This document shows, in pieces, positions 1 to 9,066 of a DNA stretch of 44,382 bases. Each line of letters begins with the position of its first letter. The stretch's first letter is position 1. The DNA lies in assembly GCA_964598225.1 (NCBI GenBank), contig CAZRBG010000048.1, forward strand, positions 1 through 44,382, in the 5' to 3' direction. The notes under the pieces were generated by a model, which searched no databases, was not told where the DNA came from, and saw nothing but the letters and a program-made list of their open reading frames with translations. This DNA is from SG8-4 sp964598225. GTDB lineage: Bacteria > Planctomycetota > Phycisphaerae > Sedimentisphaerales > Anaerobacaceae. A program made the position numbers and the translations under genes.

Positions 1-14
1 GAGTCCACTTATAT

Positions 15-2261
15 CTAATTCGCTCCGATTCTACGTAAAACCAAACCTGCACCCTTATTAACTTTGCCGTTTACAAACATTGAGCCAAAAGTTATTTGAA
101 TTACGCCGCCTTTTTTCGCCAGCAGCTTTATCATCTCGTCATCCATGTTTCGCTCCCACCCCGGGGTGAAATGACGGCAGGATGAGTGTGTAGCAACCAC
201 GGGCGCTTTTGAGACATCGAGAATCTGATAAAAAGCTTCGTCCGAGACGTGCGAGACATCCACGATCATGCCTGTCCGGTTCATTTCAAGCACGAGTTTT
301 CGGCCGAAGGGGCTCAGGCCGTTCCATTTGCGATGCTCGTCGTAAGACGAGTCACAGATATGATTGCACTCGGAGTGAGCGAGTGTGACATAGCGGACAC
401 CGCGATCGTAGAAGTATTTAACGTTGCTGAGATCGCCTTCGATCGGCGCGCCGTTCTCTATGCCGATCAACACAGAGATCCTGCCGTCGCCGAATTGTCT
501 TCTTACGTCAGCCGGCGATCTTGCCATGATGAACTTGTCCGGCCAGTCTCTGGCAAAGCCCTTCACCATGTCGATCTGCTCGTCGGCCAGGCCGAATGCC
601 CCGCCTTTCTCTTCGTATTCGGCTGGAATAAAGACGGCCATGAAAACGGCGTCAAGACCGCCTTCTCTCGCTCTCGGATAGTCGAAGTTGCCACCGGTGG
701 TGCGCTTCGAAATATCTTCCATGTTGTTCCTGAGCCGATAGGGCACATCCTGGTGCGTGTCGATGATAAGATGCTTTTGAGCTAATTCGCGTGCTTTCAT
801 TCTCAATTCCGAACCTGTTATGTCAGTGATGATACTCTCCATGGCCTCAAGAGAAGAAAGGTACATCTGGCGAGAGTAATCGGTCAATAAATTTGCCGCT
901 TTGGCCTTGTCTTCAGCGTACGTCCGAGACACAGCTTTTTCAAATGACTCCTGTTTAGCAATGGCATTCTCCTCGATTCGCTCGGCCTGATTCATTATCT
1001 TGTCAATGGCCTCATCAGGAGCGTCGGCAAACTTATCCCGGAAATTGGAAAACGTCCAGAAAGCCCCTTTCGGATCGGCTTTAAACGGCCGGCTTACCTT
1101 TTTCGAGAAGTAATCCATTGAAGGCCTGTTCGATATCGAACGGTAACCGGCCGGGAAATCGGAAATGCCGAAATAGAAGGGAATGTAAATCGAAGTGCGA
1201 GGCGGAGCAAGAGTGGCCCAGTAGACGATGCCGACATCTCCAGGCATTCCCTTTCGCAACTGAGCTACGAAACTTGTCTGAGTTGAACCGCTGCAAATGC
1301 GGCAGAAACCTTCGTCACGATTTTCCGCAGTATCGGTCTGCTTGCTTTTGTTGTCGTGTCGCAGAATCTGCATCAGGGCGGATATGCTTGCCTCTCGTTG
1401 CGGAACGACCGAAAAGGGCAGTTCGGCCCCGACCGGAATCGGCTCGGCGGTCACGTAATTCAGGCCGCTTCGTTGCCTGTTGAGATTGGACGGGTGCACG
1501 GCCGAACCCGGATTCGCATATACTTCGGCAAAATTGAACGGCCCGCCTCTCTGCGGGTCATACCAGCCCCGCTCTATGGCGTAATCGACAATATCGTCCG
1601 AGGCCAGAACGTTTTCACTATCGGAAATATCGGCCTCGCGAACCGTGTAAGTATTGGCCACCATGGCAATCTCGTCGTCGGGCACTCGCTTTGCCAGCCA
1701 GTGCTTGCCATTGACCACGCAGAAAAGCCATCCTTCATCCGGGTCACAAATAACATACGTTCGGCCTGAGTCGATGTAGCCGAATCGCTCGACGAGCCTG
1801 CCGGCCAGTATAACACCTTCTCGGGATGTCCGGGCCCTCTGGGCAACGAGAGCCCGAAGCATGTAACCTATACCGCCGTCGGTAATTTCCGGCTTGTCTT
1901 CTCGCGACGGGCAGTTATCCGAGGTGATACTGACGCCCCATTCGTTGACGTAGCTGTCGGAAAAGAGCATTCCGGGCATTTCAGACCAGATGTAAGACCA
2001 GCTCTGCGCGACCTGCTCCAGCTTGCCGCCGTTGCGCAGGGTAACCTTGGCGCCGGGCGGATATTTTTTTCGGGGAACTTTGTGATGGTTCACAACCTGA
2101 GGCGCGCCGTCGTCCTCGTTGTGAGCCATGATGACGCAGCCGTCTGTGGACGCCTCTTTACCCACGACTATCGAAAAACACGCGTTGCACGTTGCCGGAC
2201 CCAATATGAGAAAAGAAACGGCGAAAAGAATGAATACTTTAGTAAATAGTCTCGTGGTCAT
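15..2261 (-). CDS. Secreted dipeptidase fusion: peptidase C69 domain plus truncated M19 (membrane dipeptidase) domain
   Basis: A signal peptide (about residues 1-27, ending at ATCNA) is followed by CFSIVVGK. The Cys right after the cleavage site fits the N-terminal nucleophile of family C69 dipeptidases (Ntn-hydrolase fold). That domain fills roughly residues 28-500, with AHNEDDG as a typical early motif. A second domain begins at about residue 520 with LIIDTHQDVPYRLR and matches M19 zinc dipeptidases (IDxHxD, IGIENG, DVSHVSD, ATHSSCR). M19 enzymes normally run another 100 or so residues after GGVIQITFGSMF; here translation stops after 20 more. The +1 frame stays open to the window edge, so this is either a frameshift or a true truncation. 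I chose the start at 2261 because AAGGA lies 7 nt upstream; upstream ATGs lack such a site. Expected role: hydrolysis of exported or scavenged dipeptides outside the cytoplasm. Confidence 0.8.
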   Translation of the reverse strand: MTTRLFTKVFILFAVSFLILGPATCNACFSIVVGKEASTDGCVIMAHNEDDGAPQVVNHHKVPRKKYPPGAKVTLRNGGKLEQVAQSWSYIWSEMPGMLFSDSYVNEWGVSITSDNCPSREDKPEITDGGIGYMLRALVAQRARTSREGVILAGRLVERFGYIDSGRTYVICDPDEGWLFCVVNGKHWLAKRVPDDEIAMVANTYTVREADISDSENVLASDDIVDYAIERGWYDPQRGGPFNFAEVYANPGSAVHPSNLNRQRSGLNYVTAEPIPVGAELPFSVVPQREASISALMQILRHDNKSKQTDTAENRDEGFCRICSGSTQTSFVAQLRKGMPGDVGIVYWATLAPPRTSIYIPFYFGISDFPAGYRSISNRPSMDYFSKKVSRPFKADPKGAFWTFSNFRDKFADAPDEAIDKIMNQAERIEENAIAKQESFEKAVSRTYAEDKAKAANLLTDYSRQMYLSSLEAMESIITDITGSELRMKARELAQKHLIIDTHQDVPYRLRNNMEDISKRTTGGNFDYPRAREGGLDAVFMAVFIPAEYEEKGGAFGLADEQIDMVKGFARDWPDKFIMARSPADVRRQFGDGRISVLIGIENGAPIEGDLSNVKYFYDRGVRYVTLAHSECNHICDSSYDEHRKWNGLSPFGRKLVLEMNRTGMIVDVSHVSDEAFYQILDVSKAPVVATHSSCRHFTPGWERNMDDEMIKLLAKKGGVIQITFGSMFVNGKVNKGAGLVLRRIGAN

Positions 2262-2353
2262 TATGCGATCCTTGACATTTCGGGAACTACGTTTGATCAT
2301 GGGCGTATATATGGTAATAAAATATAATGAAGAATTCAAGGAATCCGTTCGCC

Positions 2354-3127
2354 ATGAAAAGGACACTTCTAACATTCTGGTTCGTTGTAGTCGTAGCAGC
2401 GTCCGGGTGCAAAGACCAAAACGCCCCCTCAACACCCGTCATAGGCATAACCAGCGTCTACAAGACCAATGAGGATACGGCAAGAGAAAAGGCGGTCGTC
2501 AACTTTGCCTACGTCCGTGCTGTCGCGGAAAACGGCTGCGCTCCCGTGATACTGCCGACCGTTGACAATGAGATCATAATCCAACGATACCTTGAGCAAC
2601 TCGACGGCCTGGTCCTGGTCGGAGGGGCTGATATTCCTCCGTCGGCCTACGGCGAAGAGCCACACGAAACGGTCAAAGTCTTGACTTCACAGCGGTACGA
2701 CTTCGAGCGTAAATTGATCGCCGAATGGCTCGAAAGCGACAAGCCACTACTGGGAGTGTGCCTGGGAATGCAATTCACAAACGTCGTCGCCGGAGGTTCG
2801 CTCATTCAGGATATTCCATCTGAGGTTGGGACAGACGTGGAGCATCGCGGCTATCACGAAGTTCTAATCGAGCCGAAAAGCTCGCTGGCTGAAATCCTCG
2901 GCGCCGAAAAAGCCTCCGTCAAGTCGAATCATCACCAGGCAGTCAAGGTTGTAGCCGATGGTCTGCAGGTCATCGCCCAAAGCAAAGACGGCGTAATCGA
3001 AGCTCTCGAACGAATCAAAGAAGGCTTCGGACTGTTCGTGCAATGGCACCCCGAGCAAATGGACGACAAGCAGCACCGAGATGCAATCTACGGAGCGCTG
3101 GTCCGAGCATCAGCGGCTCAAGAATAA
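2354..3127 (+). CDS. Peptidase C26 / class-I glutamine amidotransferase-like lipoprotein (PuuD-like)
   Basis: A 257-residue protein with an N-terminal hydrophobic segment ending in ASGC, a plausible lipobox, so it is probably a lipoprotein. The rest is a gamma-glutamyl-hydrolase-like fold: PVIGITSVYK start, DGLVLVGGADIPPSAYG, the nucleophile elbow GVCLGMQ (Cys nucleophile; PuuD enzymes usually have GICRGxQ), a histidine-rich SNHHQAVK segment and the catalytic QWHPEQ. Family members hydrolyse gamma-glutamyl amides such as gamma-glutamyl-GABA. Export is unusual for this family and suggests periplasmic gamma-glutamyl peptide breakdown, which fits the divergent dipeptidase only 92 nt away (inference). 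The start at 2354 is preferred over 2327 because AAGGA lies 11 nt upstream of it, whereas 2327 has nothing upstream. Confidence 0.82.
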   Translation: MKRTLLTFWFVVVVAASGCKDQNAPSTPVIGITSVYKTNEDTAREKAVVNFAYVRAVAENGCAPVILPTVDNEIIIQRYLEQLDGLVLVGGADIPPSAYGEEPHETVKVLTSQRYDFERKLIAEWLESDKPLLGVCLGMQFTNVVAGGSLIQDIPSEVGTDVEHRGYHEVLIEPKSSLAEILGAEKASVKSNHHQAVKVVADGLQVIAQSKDGVIEALERIKEGFGLFVQWHPEQMDDKQHRDAIYGALVRASAAQE

Positions 3128-3201
3128 GTTAGTGACTTAGTTGATCAGTAGATCGGCTTTCCAATCTCAAATCCCAAATCTCTAATTCGTTGATCTCCTA
3201 C

Positions 3202-6200
3202 TTACCTGGTAGCAACTACCTGATCTTCTGATGACTTTATAATCTCAATCCCCGACAGGATAGGCATTTCAGTCTCTTTGCCGTTCGGAGCCAGTTCGAT
3301 TACAAGGTTACGGCTAATCCGCACGCCGGACAATTCTTTGATGACTCCCTTGTGCGACCCTCCAGCTTCTTTAGCCGGATCGAAACCGGCCAGGACCGTT
3401 TTGCCCTGGAGTTTGACGTCGAAGAACCGGTTGCCTGCCTTGCCGTCTTCGAGTTCGGCGAAATAGAGCTTTACGGTGTATTCATGTGGCTTGTCGTCCT
3501 CACTCAGCACCGGAACGACACATCGCTTCAGCCCGCGCCCGCAGGAACTGAAGATCCAGCGATCATCGGCGCCGGCGACGGGTTGAGTCTCGCTGTTTTC
3601 TCTGTAATATCCGCCGCCCTCGAAGAACTCCGTTTGCAGCTCGAAGGAAAATCCCATCGCAGCGCGGTCTGAGCGCAGTTCCGGCCTGGGGTAGCCGAAC
3701 CACATTTTCCCGTCGCTGCCGCGTCTGTCGCCGGCAGCGCCGAGATTGACCGCAAGGCGTTCAATCGGCCCGCTGGGCGGTTTGGCGCTGTAGATACCCC
3801 ACCTCTCGTGATCCGGGCGAGGCTCCAGAGCGAGCGAACAGATAATCGGATGAAGGCAGATGCAACCTGCACTTGCTTCCGGCACGAGAGCAAGGCCGTC
3901 GGCGGGAATAGCGTTTATCCAGCAGCCGAGCCGCTGGCCGGAAAAATGCCTGATGCCGCTGTCGTCGATCAGGTCGTAGTATGAAGTATCGCCCGACCGC
4001 ATGAACAGCATCTGCGACGATGCCGAGATTGCACCGCAGTGGTGGCCGGGCCTGAAGAACTGCCACGTTGCCTCATCACCGCTGACCGGGTGCCGCCGGG
4101 TCAGTTGTCTGCCGGTCTTGAGGTCGAACGCCCAGGGCTCGGCGATGACTTTATCACCGACAATCACGGGCCGATGGCGGTAGTTGGCGTCCCGCGCCCA
4201 CAAGGCGTCGCCGTCTTTGGCCGAGAGAGCCACGAGTCGTCTTTCTGAGAATTCTCCTGCCAGGAACTGTCGCCAGTAGTGGCCGTTTGCGTTGGCGCCG
4301 CAGAGAACGATCACGCCTGCGCGGTACATCAGCGTAAGCTCACCGCCGCCGATCCCGATCTTGCTACAATCGGTCACGTCCACCGCCTGACTCCAGAGCT
4401 TGCCTCCGGTCCGTGCATCAAGAGCTATGACCCGGCGAACATCCCGGTTTTTCTGGTCCTGTTCGGCTTTCTTCGCCAGCTCAACAGGGAGGCTTCTCAG
4501 AAATGACTTATCCCGTTTGAGCATCACCCGGCGCTCATCGGGGGACAAAGTGCTGTCGACAAAGAAAAGCCAGCCGTCGCCGAGAGCAATTGTCAGGTTA
4601 ACGATATTCTCGCCCTTGCAGGTCCATAGCGTTTCGCCGTTATAGACGTCAATCGCAAAGATCGAACCGGAGACTCCCCTTGTGGTTAATGTGCTGCCGA
4701 AGAGAATTCCGTCAACGTAGGCGATATATCCCCACTGTGCATCGCCGGGCGTGTCGTAAGTGGCGAGGGTTTCACCCGTCTCAGCGTCGAGTCTGAGACA
4801 CGTATCGGCGATTGCAGCAAATATGCTGTTCTCTGAGGCAGCGAGATTGCCGCACTCGATCTTTTTAAGGCGCGTTCGCATAGCACCGGGGATTTCGCGT
4901 TTCCACAACTCCATGCCGTTATAAGAATCGTGCGCCATGATATTGTTCTCACCCTGGACGAAGAGCTTGCCGTTGATTGCAAGCGGTGCCGCCGCTGCGT
5001 TGTGACGATTGACCATCGACGCCGGTCCCGGCGCGCCGAACCACAGCAAACCGAGCGGGCCGCCGACGAGCTGGTCGTCGCTGCAGGCCGTATTGCCGGG
5101 ATCGGCGTACTGGTGGGTCCACGAGCCGGCGCCGGACAATGCACCTCGCTTCAAAGTGGCCCAGATTCCGTTTGTCCTGCTAATCCTGCATCGACCCAAC
5201 TTTGTACCTTCTATCCAGGAGGCGAGTTTATCGCTGGTAACGGTCGTATCGCGCGCCGGCGCGAGTGCCGGTACGCCAAGACAAATTGAGCCGCCACGCG
5301 GTTTAAGGTGCCGGGCTATTTTGTCCGCATCGCCCGGGACCTTTCCCCTCAGCAGCAGGCTGTCTGAGACGATGAGACTGGCGAAGTAGTTGGAGTATGG
5401 AAGATCGGAGATGTCGAGCTGTTCGATGGTCACGCGCTCGCCGTACAGGCCCGCTTCATCAAGCGCCAGTCTTGCGGCCTGTACCTTTTCAGGGTCTGAC
5501 TCGACTCCGATGATTGTCAGGTCCGTACGCAGTGCCAATTCCCGCGCCAGTCGGCCGCGTTCGGCGCCGAGGACGAGACAGTAGCCCTTCTTGACGCCCG
5601 TTTCCATTATGATTGCTTCTGCTGCCGCTTTGTACATACTCGTAAGGTCATCGTTCGGATAGGGATCGACAGCGGTCCGAATCAGGGGATTTCTATCTTT
5701 GGCGATCTTCGCCGGAGCAAAGCAGTAGATTCTGCCCTTGTCTGTGCTGACGTATAGCCGCCCGTCGGATATGGCGAGGCCTCTGGCGAGTCCTTCGACT
5801 TTTGTGCTCCAGACCAATTCCCCGTTGTTTCGATTGAAGACGTTGACCTTGTCTTTTCCGCCTGCGACGACCATGTTGCCGCAGATTATAAGCTCGGCGT
5901 CGCAGTCGCTGCGTATTCGCCAGGGGACCGTGGGAGCGATTTTTTCCTTGCGATGCCGGTCGAGTTCTTCGCGGGCCGCCTTGAGGTCCCGCTCGAGTTT
6001 CTGCCGTCTATCACCGGAGGCGCCGCGAACCTGGCTCGCGAGTGATTTGATTTTGTATTCGAGTGAATTACGGCGGCTGCTGGCTCTGGCGTAGTTGGAT
6101 CGATCCATCGCGATAAGCTCTCGTCCGGTCGCCATGTATGCCGTGTTACCTTCTACCGCCAGACGCCTTCCCGCCAGCCATGCAAAGCCGGTTCGGCCGG

Positions 6201-7131
6201 TCCTCTGATCGAGAGCCAGCAAATGATCCTGCGTGCCGGTATAGAGTTGGTTGTCCGCGAGCAGGGCGTAGGTGCCTCCGATGTTGCCGCCTGCGGCCTC
6301 GCCTCGCCAGCCGTACTCGCGGCTGAAAACCAATGTCCCGTTAGCTTTGTCGAAAGCCACCGGCAACCCTCGGCCGCTTGGAACAAACAACCGATCTTCC
6401 GTAGCCAGCCAATACCCTTGCGGAGACAGGTCGTTGCGGTTGGCGTTTTCCTGGCTGATCGTATCGTTCTTCCAGACGTGCGATCCATCGCGGACGCGAA
6501 CGCCGTGCAGGAAAACATTCTCATGGGGGAATATCCCGGCCCCGAAGTATGCGATCCCGTCATCGACCAGCACGCCGGTTCTTATAGGCCAGCGAGAGAT
6601 CATCCTGCCGTGCCCGAGGAGCTGCTCGCCGTTGGGTCCGCCGCGAACTTTCCAGAGCAGCTTGCCGTCGCGAGCATTCAGGCAATAAACAAAACCATCG
6701 TCCGAACCGAATAGTATGCGATTGCTGGAGATAGTTGGCGCCAGGCGAACGGGGCCGTCGGTAAAGAACGACCAGCGTTCCTTGCCCGTTGCTGCGTCAA
6801 GGGCATAAACCTTATTGTCGGCCGATGAGCCGAAATAGGCGGTGTCGCCCGCAGCGACAACCTGAAAGGCATCGTCGAAAATGACCCGATGACGCTGCTT
6901 CCAGCCTTCTCTCGGCCGAACTGCGGGCCGGGGCCACGCCGGACGAGGGGGATGCATTGAGACATAAAGCCAATCTGTCGCCAGCGGTACGGCCAGCGAC
7001 TCCGATGTCGCTCCCGTGCGCGCGATGTCATACCGATAAGTGGGCCAGTCCTCGGCGAAAGCCGCGGAGATCAACAGGAACAATGCTAAGAAGACAGAGA
7101 CAGCAATTTGACGGTTTTTTGTGGTGTTCAT
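3202..7131 (-). CDS. Secreted PQQ-type beta-propeller / SAM-methyltransferase-like / malectin-like chimera
   Basis: A 1309-residue protein with a signal peptide (1-26, SAAFA). Residues about 30-480 hold PQQ-like propeller blades (VYALDAATGKERWSF, VYCLNARDGKLLWK, VNVFNRNNGELVWS). A charged coiled coil of about 45 residues (352-398) is inserted between blades. Residues about 500-625 look like a class I SAM-dependent methyltransferase Rossmann domain (CLVLGAERGRLARELA, IIGVESDPEKV, DISDLPY, LKPRGG), with a degenerate glycine-rich loop. A second propeller follows at about 670-1150 (GELTLMY, FDLKTGRQLTR), and the C-terminus is a malectin-like carbohydrate-binding domain (FFEGGGYYRE, YTVKLYFAELED, FDVKLQGKTVL). 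The start at 7131 has AAGGAG 8 nt upstream. Function unknown; the architecture suggests an extracytoplasmic carbohydrate-binding or sensory protein. Whether the methyltransferase fold is active outside the cytoplasm is doubtful. Confidence 0.85.
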   Translation of the reverse strand: MNTTKNRQIAVSVFLALFLLISAAFAEDWPTYRYDIARTGATSESLAVPLATDWLYVSMHPPRPAWPRPAVRPREGWKQRHRVIFDDAFQVVAAGDTAYFGSSADNKVYALDAATGKERWSFFTDGPVRLAPTISSNRILFGSDDGFVYCLNARDGKLLWKVRGGPNGEQLLGHGRMISRWPIRTGVLVDDGIAYFGAGIFPHENVFLHGVRVRDGSHVWKNDTISQENANRNDLSPQGYWLATEDRLFVPSGRGLPVAFDKANGTLVFSREYGWRGEAAGGNIGGTYALLADNQLYTGTQDHLLALDQRTGRTGFAWLAGRRLAVEGNTAYMATGRELIAMDRSNYARASSRRNSLEYKIKSLASQVRGASGDRRQKLERDLKAAREELDRHRKEKIAPTVPWRIRSDCDAELIICGNMVVAGGKDKVNVFNRNNGELVWSTKVEGLARGLAISDGRLYVSTDKGRIYCFAPAKIAKDRNPLIRTAVDPYPNDDLTSMYKAAAEAIIMETGVKKGYCLVLGAERGRLARELALRTDLTIIGVESDPEKVQAARLALDEAGLYGERVTIEQLDISDLPYSNYFASLIVSDSLLLRGKVPGDADKIARHLKPRGGSICLGVPALAPARDTTVTSDKLASWIEGTKLGRCRISRTNGIWATLKRGALSGAGSWTHQYADPGNTACSDDQLVGGPLGLLWFGAPGPASMVNRHNAAAAPLAINGKLFVQGENNIMAHDSYNGMELWKREIPGAMRTRLKKIECGNLAASENSIFAAIADTCLRLDAETGETLATYDTPGDAQWGYIAYVDGILFGSTLTTRGVSGSIFAIDVYNGETLWTCKGENIVNLTIALGDGWLFFVDSTLSPDERRVMLKRDKSFLRSLPVELAKKAEQDQKNRDVRRVIALDARTGGKLWSQAVDVTDCSKIGIGGGELTLMYRAGVIVLCGANANGHYWRQFLAGEFSERRLVALSAKDGDALWARDANYRHRPVIVGDKVIAEPWAFDLKTGRQLTRRHPVSGDEATWQFFRPGHHCGAISASSQMLFMRSGDTSYYDLIDDSGIRHFSGQRLGCWINAIPADGLALVPEASAGCICLHPIICSLALEPRPDHERWGIYSAKPPSGPIERLAVNLGAAGDRRGSDGKMWFGYPRPELRSDRAAMGFSFELQTEFFEGGGYYRENSETQPVAGADDRWIFSSCGRGLKRCVVPVLSEDDKPHEYTVKLYFAELEDGKAGNRFFDVKLQGKTVLAGFDPAKEAGGSHKGVIKELSGVRISRNLVIELAPNGKETEMPILSGIEIIKSSEDQVVATR

Positions 7132-7267
7132 CTCAACTACTCCTTCAATTCTCAAAGAATGTGCGGACAACCCCAACGATAGTCGGCCATCTTGAATTCG
7201 ACAGCACCAATTATACTGCTTGTGCCATTTACCACAATGGAATTCGATTCTATTCGGTGAAAGTGTT

Positions 7268-7289
7268 GGTGCGATACATCGCACCCTAC
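7268..7289. repeat. Palindromic repeat, variant GGTGCGAT-AC-ATCGCACC-CTAC
   Basis: Perfect 8-bp arms around a 2-nt loop, followed by CTAC. It has the same layout as the GGTGGGGC-AA-GCCCCACC-CTAC copies at 23683 and 40384-40526, with a different stem. Its CTAC overlaps the TAG stop codon of the minus-strand gene ending at 7286, so the element may act as that gene's 3' hairpin. Confidence 0.6.
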
Positions 7290-8788
7290 CGTTGTTCCGA
7301 ATAGATATTCGCAGATGCAATCTTATAATAATTGTTTGTGTCGAGAAGTTTTGGATCGAGGGCCAAAAATACGTCACGATCCTCTTCGGCTGAATAAAGC
7401 TTGAGCTTCAGTACATAGACTCCGGGCGGCAAGTCCGGCGGAATATCGAGCTTGTGGCTCGTATTGTATCGTTTACCCGGTCGATCGGGTACCCATCTTT
7501 GATTACCAGACTCGAACTCGAAATCTACGGTTTTCGGGCCCGTCAGTTGTACCTTTAGGATATACGGATGATAGGCCGGTGCGACACCTTTATTCTCCCA
7601 GGTCAGTCTCATTTCATACGACTTGCCCGGCCGCATTTTGTCCGGGATGTCGACGGTGTGGAGAAAGAACCAGTAGCCGCACTTGTTGAGCAGTTCGACA
7701 GTAAACTTGGGATTCTCGGTAAGCCAGACGTCCGCATAGCCGTGGAAGCCGATGTAGGTGGCGTGGAGTAGTTCCATGGCGCCGCGCATGAAAGCGGTGC
7801 CGCATTTACCCTTACCATGTTTGTAAAGCGTTGATCCTGGCTTGCCGAGCCAATTGCCCAGGCGGCGGACGCTGCGGTAATGCTCCAACTCCAGCACAGT
7901 CGGCTTGTCGCGCCATACGTCGGCGAAAAATTGGGGGCTGCGCACCGTGAATGTATCCGGATATGCACCGATGTAGTAATTGACCAGAATGCTGTCGTCC
8001 CGGTAGGTGATGCCTTTCGAGAGCACGTAGCGATGCATTTTCTGCCGATCTTCCAGGTCTTCGATTGTGTATACGAAGTCATCCGAGGTCACGATCTGCG
8101 TCTTCTTGAAGTGCTTGCAGTAAAGATCGACGTGGACTTTGCGCTGCTCGTATCCGTATTTCGTCCGGCTGCCGGAGGACGTATGTCCCTCGCCCCAGTC
8201 GCCGATGCTGCCGATATCTACATAGCGCACCCATGGCTTGCCGTCGTATCGAGCGGCAAAAGCCTTGAGGAAGTTCTCCAGCTTCTCGAGATAGACCGGA
8301 TCGTCATACACCGGCTCCCACGGACCTTCAGGCCCCATCTTCTCGCCCTTGCGCCAGTAACCTCCTTTCGCCCCCGCTTCAATCACCCACTTAGGCGTTG
8401 CGTATTGCTGCTCGATTCTATCCGTCCCGGTTTCCCTGCAACTGATCCGGAAAGATACTTTCAAACCCTTGGCCGTCCACTTTTCGATGACCTTGTCTAT
8501 AATCTCCCAGTTGAGTTGACCCTCTCGCGGCTCCAGGTAGGCCCAGGATAATCGCAAATACAGATGATCCATACCGGGGAAATCCAGCAGGTCGGAGTCT
8601 TTGGAAAGTAAGTATTTCTCAACGTGATTGTCGAAATAGTGGTGATACCAGCCCTTGTGCGGGTTCTCTAAGGCTACTTTGTCGTTCCACTTTGCGGTCA
8701 GGTCAATCTCTCTGCCCCATACGCAGTACTGGGGGTATTGAGCGACTAAGACGGCGGCTATAAAGGAGATTGCGGCAAGCTTTTTCAT
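7286..8788 (-). CDS. Secreted DUF4832-type, glycoside-hydrolase-like TIM-barrel protein
   Basis: A 500-residue protein with signal peptide MKKLAAISFIAAVLVAQYPQ. The N-terminal two thirds read like a TIM-barrel glycosidase: NPHKGWYHHYF, LYLRLSWAYLEPREGQLNW (resembling GH42/GH5 strands with an acidic residue), VSFRISCRE, VRYVDIGSIGDWGEGHTS. The C-terminal third is a beta-sandwich (SYEMRLTWENKGVAPAYHPY, FLALDPKLL) as in DUF4832. Proteins of this layout are common in polysaccharide-degrading Bacteroidetes and planctomycetes, but no activity is certain. The start at 8788 has GGAGG 7 nt upstream; the upstream in-frame ATG at 8833 does not. It is separated by 154 nt from the PQQ chimera downstream, with the same orientation. 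Confidence 0.72.
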   Translation of the reverse strand: MKKLAAISFIAAVLVAQYPQYCVWGREIDLTAKWNDKVALENPHKGWYHHYFDNHVEKYLLSKDSDLLDFPGMDHLYLRLSWAYLEPREGQLNWEIIDKVIEKWTAKGLKVSFRISCRETGTDRIEQQYATPKWVIEAGAKGGYWRKGEKMGPEGPWEPVYDDPVYLEKLENFLKAFAARYDGKPWVRYVDIGSIGDWGEGHTSSGSRTKYGYEQRKVHVDLYCKHFKKTQIVTSDDFVYTIEDLEDRQKMHRYVLSKGITYRDDSILVNYYIGAYPDTFTVRSPQFFADVWRDKPTVLELEHYRSVRRLGNWLGKPGSTLYKHGKGKCGTAFMRGAMELLHATYIGFHGYADVWLTENPKFTVELLNKCGYWFFLHTVDIPDKMRPGKSYEMRLTWENKGVAPAYHPYILKVQLTGPKTVDFEFESGNQRWVPDRPGKRYNTSHKLDIPPDLPPGVYVLKLKLYSAEEDRDVFLALDPKLLDTNNYYKIASANIYSEQR

Positions 8789-8940
8789 AGCGTATCCTCC
8801 GGGCGAGCATTTGAACAGAGAACATTCCGACACATCAGGACTCCTTCAAGGCGCAATACGATCTATTGGAACCACACTCTAATCCATTAGGCCACCGCGT
8901 GCAACTCTCCAATCGACACGAAAATTTGTCGTTTTCGTCC

Positions 8941-8970
8941 TTGATTTTGATAATTGGGCGGCTTTATAAT
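8941..8970 (+). promoter_or_regulatory. Sigma70-type promoter of the Gfo/Idh/MocA-sulfatase operon
   Basis: TTGATT (8941-8946), an 18-nt spacer and a perfect TATAAT (8965-8970) lie 97 nt upstream of the ATG at 9067, in the divergent intergenic region. The 278-nt gap from 8789 to 9066 shows nothing else I can name. Confidence 0.6.
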
Positions 8971-9066
8971 GTGCAGGCCTTTGCGGCGCCAGAAATGAGG
9001 TGTACCTCGAGTGTAGCCGAGAGGACGTAAAACTCAACTACAGTTGTAGAATTGGAGAAATCAAAC

